A DNA stretch of 10,187 nucleotides from Micavibrio aeruginosavorus. Lineage in GTDB: Bacteria; Pseudomonadota; Alphaproteobacteria; UBA9219. The notes beneath the pieces are model-generated. The model had not been told where the DNA came from. It saw only the letters and a list, made by a program, of their open reading frames with translations, and did no database searches. The translations under genes were made by a program, and so were the position numbers. The DNA is taken from NCBI GenBank assembly GCA_020720905.1, contig DYNT01000037.1, forward strand, positions 1 to 10,187. Reading direction: 5' to 3'. Below are positions 1-5,098 of this stretch, piece by piece (the first letter of the stretch is position 1; each line of letters opens with the position of its first letter).

Positions 1-302
1 TTACGGAGGTTGAGCGCTCTAAGGCTGCCCGTAGCGGATCGCCTGCTGCCACCTATGCCAAGCGCTTTGCGGCCAAGGAGGCCGCCGCCAAGGCTTTGGG
101 CACGGGGATTAATCGCGGTGTGTTCTTTCGCGACATGGGCGTGGTCAACTTGCCATCGGGGCAACCAAGCCTGCAATTGACGGGCGGGGCAAAGGAGCGG
201 TTGAGTTTCCTTGCGCCGCAGGATAAGAAGATGGCTGTTCACCTCAGTATGACCGACGATTACCCAATGGCACAGGCCTTTGTCGTGATTGAAGCGGTGT
301 AA
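1..302 (+). CDS. acpS: Holo-[acyl-carrier-protein] synthase AcpS, 5'-truncated by the window edge
   Basis: The frame is open from base 3 to the TAA at 300-302, giving 99 residues; roughly the first 30-40 residues lie outside the window. AcpS transfers 4'-phosphopantetheine from CoA to the conserved serine of acyl carrier protein, activating fatty-acid synthesis in the cytoplasm. The visible part carries the family motif KRFAAKEAAAKALGTG (codons from about base 60), with the Mg-binding glutamate at 78-80, followed by the typical GVFFRDMGVVNLPSGQP and LTGGA segments and the C-terminal strand HLSMTDDYPMAQAFVVIE. The N-terminal D-x-E/R metal and substrate motif cannot be checked. It is the first visible gene of an acpS-lepB-rnc operon and ends 13 bases before the likely lepB start. 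Known of the family: this gene order is common in alphaproteobacteria. The TTG at 96 is an internal codon, not a start. Confidence 0.93.
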   Translation, partial: TEVERSKAARSGSPAATYAKRFAAKEAAAKALGTGINRGVFFRDMGVVNLPSGQPSLQLTGGAKERLSFLAPQDKKMAVHLSMTDDYPMAQAFVVIEAV

Positions 303-315
303 GGCTTTCTTGATT

Positions 316-1077
316 ATGAATTCTGTTCCAGAGAAAACCCGTGCGGCTAGAGCCAGCGATAAGATGGATGATACGGTGCGGACTTTTTTCCTTGCCGCGT
401 TGATCGCCTTGGGCATTCGTGCGTTTGTGTTCGAGCCGTTTAATATCCCGTCAAGCTCAATGGTTCCTAGTCTTTTGATCGGCGACTATCTTTTTGTGTC
501 CAAATACGCCTATGGCTATAGCAGCCTGTCGTCCCTATTTGGTTTATTGCCTGTGTCGGGTCGCCTGTTTGGCCGTGAGCCCAAGCGTGGCGACGTGATT
601 GTTTTTAAAAACCCTGTGACCCCCAGCGTTGATTATATCAAGAGGCTTGTGGGGCTTCCCGGTGATACGATTCAAGTTAAAAACGGTCTTCTTTATGTCA
701 ACGGCGTCGCGGTGGATCGCCGCAAGTTGGCAGCGCCGATTATTCAAAACTATGTTCAACCCAATCTTTCGGTGGTTGATTACAGCGAGACCTTTCCCGA
801 TGGGCATGAGCACATCATTCGTGAGGAAGGGGATGATCGCACCCTTGATGATACCGAAGTGTTCAAAGTTCCGGCGGGTCATTATTTTGGTATGGGCGAT
901 AACCGCGATAATTCCATGGACAGTCGCACCAACTATGTCGGTTTTATTCCTGCTGATAATCTGGTGGGGCGCGCCGAGGTTCTTTTCTTCTCGCTGGATG
1001 ATGGGGTGAAGTTCTGGCAGATATGGAACTGGCCAACCTCTGTCCGGTGGGATCGTCTTTTTATGAAAATCAAGTGA
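316..1077 (+). CDS. lepB: Signal peptidase I
   Basis: A protein of 253 residues, usual for alphaproteobacterial LepB. It cleaves signal peptides from exported pre-proteins at the outer face of the inner membrane, using a Ser/Lys dyad. The sequence shows one N-terminal membrane segment (about residues 21-39), then PSSSMVPSL with the nucleophile Ser48 followed by Met49. The general base is Lys109 in DYIKRLVGLPGD, and the C-terminal box GMGDNRDNSMDSR is intact. All signature boxes are present, so the enzyme should be active. I chose the ATG at 316, which has AAGG at 301-304 as a weak ribosome site and gives the family's usual N-terminus. A TTG at 289 would add nine residues overlapping acpS and is less likely. 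The TGA (1075-1077) overlaps the rnc ATG, so translation of the two is probably coupled. Confidence 0.96.
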   Translation: MNSVPEKTRAARASDKMDDTVRTFFLAALIALGIRAFVFEPFNIPSSSMVPSLLIGDYLFVSKYAYGYSSLSSLFGLLPVSGRLFGREPKRGDVIVFKNPVTPSVDYIKRLVGLPGDTIQVKNGLLYVNGVAVDRRKLAAPIIQNYVQPNLSVVDYSETFPDGHEHIIREEGDDRTLDDTEVFKVPAGHYFGMGDNRDNSMDSRTNYVGFIPADNLVGRAEVLFFSLDDGVKFWQIWNWPTSVRWDRLFMKIK

Positions 1078-1784
1078 TGATGACGGCGCTTTTCCCTCAT
1101 GATCTGCCCCTCCTGCTGGCCGAGCTTGGCCACGCGTTCCAAGATGTTTCTTTGCTGCAAGCTGCGCTAACGCATCCTTCTGTTGGGGGAGGGCGCGGCG
1201 TGAAAAAGGTGGCGCAGCCTTCACCTTATGAACGGCTGGAGTTTTTGGGAGATCGCGTCCTTGGCCTTGTGATCGCGGATTGGCTTTACGCGCTTTATCC
1301 GGTGGAGGCTGAAGGTGAACTGGCCAAACGTCATGCGGCAATGGTCAACCGCGATGCCTTGCGTGAGATTGCGATGGTTCTGCACTTAGAACGCTTTATT
1401 CATCTGGCCCATGACGACACGGATTTCTCGCGGCAGAATCTGGCCGTTCTGTCCGATGCGATGGAGGCCGTGATCGGCGCTTTGTACCTTGATGGGGGCC
1501 TTGCGCCAGCCGAGAGGTTTATCAAGCGTTTTTGGGACGCTAAGATTCATGCAAGCGCAACGCCTGCCGATCCAAAGTCGGCATTGCAGGAATATGCGCA
1601 AGGCAAGGGATTGCCGTTGCCTGTCTATCGCGTGATGGAGCGTCGTGGCCCTGCTCATGCGCCATTCTTTATTATTGAAGCTTCGGTGCGTGGGCATGAG
1701 GCTGTTTCGGCATCTGGCGCGTCTAAACGTGAGGCCGAAAAAGCGGCAGCGCAGCTTCTTTTAAGCCAGATTGAAAAAGCATAG
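1077..1784 (+). CDS. rnc: Ribonuclease III
   Basis: A protein of 235 residues, a normal length. RNase III cuts double-stranded RNA in a Mg-dependent way, matures the 30S rRNA precursor and processes many mRNAs and sRNAs. The N-terminal catalytic domain (about 10-155) carries the signature ERLEFLGDRVLGLVIA, with acidic residues Glu52, Glu55 and Asp59, and the second acidic pair Asp127/Glu130 in LSDAMEA. The C-terminal dsRNA-binding domain (about 160-232) starts at DPKSALQEYAQGKG and ends with the SKREAEKAAAQ helix. The start is taken as ATG 1077, whose A is the last base of the lepB stop; the next codon, ATG 1080, is also possible. Neither has a clear Shine-Dalgarno, which fits re-initiation by ribosomes finishing lepB. 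In many alphaproteobacteria era follows rnc; here an intergenic hairpin and a tRNA gene follow instead. Confidence 0.96.
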   Translation: MMTALFPHDLPLLLAELGHAFQDVSLLQAALTHPSVGGGRGVKKVAQPSPYERLEFLGDRVLGLVIADWLYALYPVEAEGELAKRHAAMVNRDALREIAMVLHLERFIHLAHDDTDFSRQNLAVLSDAMEAVIGALYLDGGLAPAERFIKRFWDAKIHASATPADPKSALQEYAQGKGLPLPVYRVMERRGPAHAPFFIIEASVRGHEAVSASGASKREAEKAAAQLLLSQIEKA

Positions 1785-1818
1785 TCCGTCCTCTTTTCTT
1801 CTCTATACCCCTTCCACT

Positions 1819-1899
1819 TCAAGAGTTGGTTTTTTGGGACAGAAAAAAACAAGAAAGCGGGGATCCCGTTTGTTTTCTTTAAGGTTTACCAACTCTTGA
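1819..1899. repeat. 12-bp inverted repeat enclosing an A/T-rich hairpin after rnc
   Basis: TCAAGAGTTGGT (1819-1830) and ACCAACTCTTGA (1888-1899) are perfect reverse complements. They bracket 57 bases that contain a second hairpin centred at 1863. In RNA this would give a roughly 80-nt branched or bulged stem just beyond the rnc stop codon. It may belong to the rnc terminator or be an RNA processing or stability element; the sequence alone does not decide. Confidence 0.6.
1850..1880 (+). terminator. Possible intrinsic terminator of the acpS-lepB-rnc operon
   Basis: CGGG-gat-CCCG (1858-1868), extended by AAG/TTT pairs with one G-U wobble, is preceded by an A-rich run and followed by the T-rich tail TGTTTTCTTT (1871-1880). 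The GC core is only four pairs and the T tract is interrupted by G and C, so strength is uncertain. The A-rich left flank means it could also act on the minus strand. It is the best terminator candidate between rnc and the tRNA gene. Confidence 0.45.
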
Positions 1900-1920
1900 G
1901 CTGTTTTGGGTATATTCCAG

Positions 1921-1949
1921 TTGACGGTCGCGCAAGGAATCGTTAAGAG
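1921..1949 (+). promoter_or_regulatory. Candidate sigma-70 promoter for tRNA-Thr
   Basis: TTGACG (1921-1926) matches five of six bases of the -35 consensus. A 17-base spacer follows, then TAAGAG (1944-1949), a poor -10. Transcription would start near 1956, about 45 bases before the mature tRNA 5' end, leaving a short leader for RNase P to remove. The -35 is convincing and the -10 is not. Confidence 0.4.
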
Positions 1950-2001
1950 CTTCCATCCATCTGTTTTGATGAGGTTCCCACCACAAGCGTGAGGACAGGT
2001 G

Positions 2002-2076
2002 GCCGTTGTAGCTCAGCGGTAGAGCAGGGCTTTCGTAAAGCCAAGGTCGGGAGTTCAATTCTCTCCAACGGCACCA
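2002..2076 (+). tRNA. tRNA-Thr, anticodon CGU
   Basis: A full cloverleaf can be folded by hand. The acceptor GCCGTTG (2002-2008) pairs with CAACGGC (2066-2072). The D-stem is GCTC (2011-2014) with GAGC (2022-2025). The anticodon loop TTCGTAA (2032-2038) carries CGT at 2034-2036, which reads ACG threonine codons. The T-stem GGGAG/CTCTC (2049-2053/2061-2065, one G-U) has the loop TTCAATT. Discriminator A2073 is followed by an encoded CCA (2074-2076). In the anticodon stem four pairs are good, but the outermost, G2027 against A2043, is a mismatch. U33 and A37 are present, so A37 is a potential site for t6A modification. The gene is convergent with xseA, whose stop codon lies 3 bases past the CCA. 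Confidence 0.95.
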
Positions 2077-2079
2077 TCC

Positions 2080-3480
2080 TTAATCCTCAACTCGTGCGCC
2101 TCGTGCGCCATCGTGAAGCTCAATGCGAATGCTCTCGCCGCGCTTCAGGGCTGTAATCGACGTGACCACGCGCCCCGCGCTGTCATAGATCAAGCCATAG
2201 CCGCGCCCCAGAACCGCACGCGGCGAAAGAGCCTCTAACATCGCGCCCAAACGATCCAGCTTTTTTTCTACGCCCATCATGCGTTCTCGCGCCGATGCGT
2301 TCATGCGCTGCGCCATCGCCTCCAACCTTTGCGCGGCAAGGCGCACAACATCGCGTGGATGGCGCAAGCGCCCGCCTGCCTCAGCCACACGGGCTTGCAG
2401 GCGGCGATAATAACCGCTCCATGCCACAGCAAGCCGCTCACCGCGTTCATCAAGCCGCTGCATGAGCGGATGCAAAGCGCGCATGGGATCGCCCAAGGCT
2501 TGCGCCAAAAAGCCGATGCGCTCGCTCCTTTCTTGCAGCAGGCGGCGCATGGCGCTGTGCAACCGCAAGCCAGCCTTTCCCACGTGTTCGATCAACTCGG
2601 CGCGAACGGGGACAGCTTTTTCCGCCGCTGCTGTTGGCGTAGGCGCACGCAAATCGGCGGCATAGTCCACCAGCGTCGTATCCGTTTCATGCCCAACGGC
2701 TGAGATGACGGGAATACGGCTTTCCGCCACGGCGCGAACGACAACCTCTTCGTTGAACGGCATCAAGTCTTCAAGCGAGCCGCCACCTCGCGCCACAATC
2801 AGCACGTCAGGGCGCGGCGTCTTCCCGCCTTCCGCCAGCGCGTTAAAGCCGCGCAGAGCCGTCGCGATTTTCTCCGCCGCGCCTTCACCCTGAACAGGGA
2901 CAGGCCACACCAGAACGCGGCGCGGAAAGCGCTCCTCCAGCCTGTGCAAAATATCGCGGATGACAGCGCCCGTAGGCGATGTCACCACGCCGATCACGCG
3001 TGGCAGAAAAGGAATCGCTTTCTTGCGCGATTCATCAAACAATCCCTCGGCGGCCAGTTTGACGCGCCGCTCCTCCAACATTTTCAGCAAAGCGCCGACA
3101 CCCGCCAGCGCCATACTCTCGACATTCATCTGGTATTTTGACTGTCCTGCGTAGGTGGTGAGTTTGCCCGTGCAAACCACATCCATGCCAGTCGCGGGCT
3201 TCAGGCCAAGCTTGGCCACTTGCCCCTTCCAGCAGACGGCGGCCAGCACCGCGCCCTCGTCCTTAAGGGACAGGTATAAATGGCCGCTGGAGTGCAGCTT
3301 GCACTCGCCAATCTCGCCGCGCACGCGCACGTGGCTAAAGCTCCCCTCAACCATGCGCTTAAGCTGCCGCGACAGGTCGGAAACCGTCCATTCGGGCACG
3401 TTATTGCCCTCCTTGGGCTTATCAACAAGGGCGCGGGATAAAAGATCGTCGTCAGGGGCTTGCGTTGTCTTTTGTGGCAT
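2080..3480 (-). CDS. xseA: Exodeoxyribonuclease VII large subunit
   Basis: A protein of 466 residues, near the family's usual 400-480. With several copies of the small XseB subunit (not in this window) it degrades single-stranded DNA from both ends and works in mismatch and recombination repair. The N-terminal OB-fold (about 30-125) includes WTVSDLSRQLKRMVEG and HVRVRGEIGECKLHSSGHLYLSLKD. The catalytic domain has TSPTGAVIRDIL (168-179), ARGGGSLEDLMPFNEE (230-245) and GHETDTTLVDYAADLRAPTPTAAAE (from 263). These are all the conserved blocks of the family. A long, charged helical arm follows (about 295-410), then a compact C-terminus with RGYGLIYDSAGRVV. The ATG at 3480 has no Shine-Dalgarno. 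The 3' end abuts the tRNA-Thr gene and the 5' side faces purD across a palindromic element. Confidence 0.96.
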   Translation of the reverse strand: MPQKTTQAPDDDLLSRALVDKPKEGNNVPEWTVSDLSRQLKRMVEGSFSHVRVRGEIGECKLHSSGHLYLSLKDEGAVLAAVCWKGQVAKLGLKPATGMDVVCTGKLTTYAGQSKYQMNVESMALAGVGALLKMLEERRVKLAAEGLFDESRKKAIPFLPRVIGVVTSPTGAVIRDILHRLEERFPRRVLVWPVPVQGEGAAEKIATALRGFNALAEGGKTPRPDVLIVARGGGSLEDLMPFNEEVVVRAVAESRIPVISAVGHETDTTLVDYAADLRAPTPTAAAEKAVPVRAELIEHVGKAGLRLHSAMRRLLQERSERIGFLAQALGDPMRALHPLMQRLDERGERLAVAWSGYYRRLQARVAEAGGRLRHPRDVVRLAAQRLEAMAQRMNASARERMMGVEKKLDRLGAMLEALSPRAVLGRGYGLIYDSAGRVVTSITALKRGESIRIELHDGARGARVED

Positions 3481-3489
3481 GGGAAAAGG

Positions 3490-3518
3490 TCTATACTCAA
3501 AACAGTTTAGGGGTTGAA
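3490..3518 (-). promoter_or_regulatory. Weak candidate promoter for xseA
   Basis: On the minus strand TTCAAC (3518-3513), a 17-base spacer and TATAGA (3495-3490) form a weak -35/-10 pair. The -10 lies only nine bases before the ATG. Transcription would then start two to four bases before the start codon, giving an essentially leaderless mRNA, consistent with the absence of a ribosome site. The match to consensus is modest and could be chance. Confidence 0.25.
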
Positions 3519-3573
3519 AAGAACAGAATCACTCTGTTGTCCTTACTTTGCCTCCCCCCTTGCGGGGGAGGAA

Positions 3574-3613
3574 GAAAAATCTTGGTGTTACAAAGTAACG
3601 CCTTAGATTTTTC
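3574..3613. repeat. 17-bp stem hairpin inside the xseA/purD element
   Basis: GAAAAATCT (3574-3582) pairs with AGATTTTTC (3605-3613). Immediately inside, GGTGTTAC (3584-3591) pairs with GTAACGCC (3595-3602) with one G-U, leaving an AAA loop. A one-against-two internal loop separates the two helices. This is the longest nearly continuous stem in the element and would extrude easily as a cruciform or fold stably in RNA. Confidence 0.7.
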
Positions 3614-3658
3614 AGGTGGGGGGGTATCATGGGGGAGATGGGTTTCCCCCCTCACCTA

Positions 3659-3714
3659 TGAAAACTAAGACTTACTTACGTAAGCCTAAGTTTTCACGTA
3701 AGCCTAAGTTTTCA
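3659..3714. repeat. Tandem 18-bp repeat pair with an inverted third copy
   Basis: CGTAAGCCTAAGTTTTCA occurs twice back to back (3679-3696 and 3697-3714). A diverged inverted copy, TGAAAACTAAGACTTAC (3659-3675), precedes them and can pair with either direct copy, with two mismatches. The arm can therefore form two alternative hairpins. The tandem copy is probably a slippage duplication of one arm of an original palindrome. Confidence 0.75.
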
Positions 3715-3787
3715 TGTCCTCCCCCGCAAGGGGGGAGGTAAAAAGAGAGTGTAATGTTTAAAGAACATGATAAATGACGATAAAAAT

Positions 3788-3793
3788 GGGAGA
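3788..3793 (+). promoter_or_regulatory. Ribosome binding site that decides the purD start
   Basis: GGGAGA (3788-3793) ends nine bases before the ATG at 3803. It makes that ATG the likely start rather than the in-frame ATG at 3767, which would add twelve residues absent from the family. Confidence 0.6.
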
Positions 3794-3802
3794 TCACGAC
3801 GC

Positions 3803-5098
3803 ATGAAAGTTCTTATTATTGGCTCTGGTGGGCGCGAGCACGCGCTGTGTTGGGCTTTTGCCCAATCGCCCTTGTGCAGCAAGCTGTTCTGCGCGCCCGG
3901 TAATCCCGGAATCGAAAGCGTCGCCACCTGCCTTCCCATTAAGGTTGAGGCTACGGCGGAAATCGTGAACGCCTGCAAAACCTTTGGGATCGATTTTGTG
4001 ATGATCGGCCCCGAAGTGCCCCTAGCGCTTGGCCTTGCCGATGCGCTTCGCGCCGAAGGCCTTGTCTGCTTTGGCCCCAGCAAAGCCGCCGCGCAACTGG
4101 AAGCGTCCAAAGGCTTTATGAAGGATTTGTGCAAGAAAAACGGCATCCCCACCGCCGCCTATGAACGCTTTAGCGATCCTGAAAAGGCCAAGGCCTATGT
4201 CAAAACGCAAGGCGCGCCGATTGTGATTAAGGCCGATGGCCTTGCGGCGGGCAAAGGCGTGACGCTCGCGCAAACGGTTGAGGAAGCCTGCGCCGCCATC
4301 GATGAAACGATGACAGGCGGCGCGTTTGGCGAGGCGGGCGCCGAGATTGTCGTGGAAGAGTTTATGGTCGGCGAGGAAGCCAGCTTCTTTGCCCTGTGCG
4401 ATGGAAAGAGCGCTTTGTATTTTGCCTCGGCGCAGGATCATAAGGCTGTGTATGACGGCGATAAAGGCCCCAACACGGGCGGCATGGGTGCTTATTCTCC
4501 CGCCGCGATTATCGATGCCACCATGCAAGAGCGCGTGATGCGCGAGATCATCCTTCCCACCGTCAAAGGCATGGAAGACAATGGCACGCCCTTTACCGGC
4601 ATTCTGTTCGCGGGTCTGATGATTACCGCCACGGGGCCGCGCCTTATCGAATACAACTGCCGCTTTGGCGATCCCGAAACGCAAGCGATGCTGCCGCGCC
4701 TGAAATCCGATTTGCTCGCCGCGCTTTATGCGACGGCTAAGGGGATGTTGGATGCTATCGAGCTTCATTGGCAGGACAAGGCCGCGCTGTGCGTCGTGAT
4801 GGCGGCAAACGGTTATCCCGCGTCTTATGAAAAAGGCAGCGTGATAGGCAGCCTTGATAAGGCGGCCAAGATGCAAGACAGCATCGTCTTTCACGCTGGC
4901 ACGGCTAGAAATGATAAGGGCGAGATCACAGCCAACGGCGGGCGCGTTTTGGGCGTTACGGGCTGGGCGGCTTCAATCACCGAGGCGCAAAAGAAAGCCT
5001 ATGCCACCGTGGATGTCATCGACTGGCCGCAAGGCTTCTGCCGCCGCGATATTGGATGGCGGGCGGTGGCACGGGACAAAAGCGCTGTTACTGTGTGA
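3803..5098 (+). CDS. purD: Phosphoribosylamine-glycine ligase (GAR synthetase)
   Basis: A protein of 431 residues, standard for PurD. It catalyses the second step of de novo purine synthesis, joining 5-phosphoribosylamine and glycine with ATP to make GAR. The N-terminal domain begins MKVLIIGSGGREHALCW, and the APGNPGI segment follows. The ATP-grasp region includes APIVIKADGLAAGKGVTLA, EEFMVGEEASFFALCDG and the substrate loop QDHKAVYDGDKGPNTGGMG. The family signature IEYNCRFGDPETQAMLPRL is intact. The C-terminal domain has NGGRVLGVTGWAASITEAQKKAY and ends WPQGFCRRDIGWRAVARDK. The start is ATG 3803, set by the GGGAG ribosome site. purD is divergent from xseA across the palindromic element. Its last 11 bases overlap the end of the convergent glycosyltransferase gene, so no separate terminator fits between the two. 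Confidence 0.97.
   Translation: MKVLIIGSGGREHALCWAFAQSPLCSKLFCAPGNPGIESVATCLPIKVEATAEIVNACKTFGIDFVMIGPEVPLALGLADALRAEGLVCFGPSKAAAQLEASKGFMKDLCKKNGIPTAAYERFSDPEKAKAYVKTQGAPIVIKADGLAAGKGVTLAQTVEEACAAIDETMTGGAFGEAGAEIVVEEFMVGEEASFFALCDGKSALYFASAQDHKAVYDGDKGPNTGGMGAYSPAAIIDATMQERVMREIILPTVKGMEDNGTPFTGILFAGLMITATGPRLIEYNCRFGDPETQAMLPRLKSDLLAALYATAKGMLDAIELHWQDKAALCVVMAANGYPASYEKGSVIGSLDKAAKMQDSIVFHAGTARNDKGEITANGGRVLGVTGWAASITEAQKKAYATVDVIDWPQGFCRRDIGWRAVARDKSAVTV

Larger units (their letters stand above)
3551..3738. repeat. 188-bp MITE-like palindromic element with 21-bp terminal inverted repeats
   Basis: The ends, 3551-3571 (begins CCTCCCCCC, centre TTGC) and 3718-3738, are exact reverse complements over 21 bases, and each is itself a small G/C hairpin. 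Between them are three further palindromes. These are a long stem at 3574-3613, AGGTGGGGGG (3614-3623) against CCCCCC-T-CACCT (3646-3657), and the TGAAAACT/AGTTTTCA repeats at 3659-3714. There is no coding sequence. The layout is that of a non-autonomous transposable or palindromic intergenic element. CCTCCCC(n)TTGCGGGGGAGG ends resemble repeats I associate with many proteobacterial genomes, so it is probably one copy of a dispersed family. I see no clear target-site duplication. It fills most of the divergent xseA/purD promoter region. Confidence 0.75.

Noticed and set aside
544..1341. Minus-strand open frame antisense to lepB and rnc
   Set aside because: It spans two genes with intact catalytic motifs on the plus strand and encodes no recognisable domain.
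1819..2001. T-box or other aminoacyl-tRNA-responsive leader, suggested by a long hairpin ahead of tRNA-Thr
   Set aside because: No T-box sequence and no regulated coding gene follow; T-boxes control mRNAs, are mainly Gram-positive, and the downstream gene here is the tRNA itself.
2002..2076. tRNA gene as an integration site for a genomic island
   Set aside because: xseA begins 3 bases downstream, both flanks are core genes, and no integrase or repeat of the tRNA 3' end is seen.
3551..3738. Complete insertion sequence
   Set aside because: At 188 bp with no open frame of note it cannot encode a transposase; only a non-autonomous element is possible.
4022..4894. Minus-strand open frame of 290 codons antisense to purD
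   Set aside because: Shadow of the GC-biased codon use of purD. It has no recognisable motif and purD is complete on the other strand.
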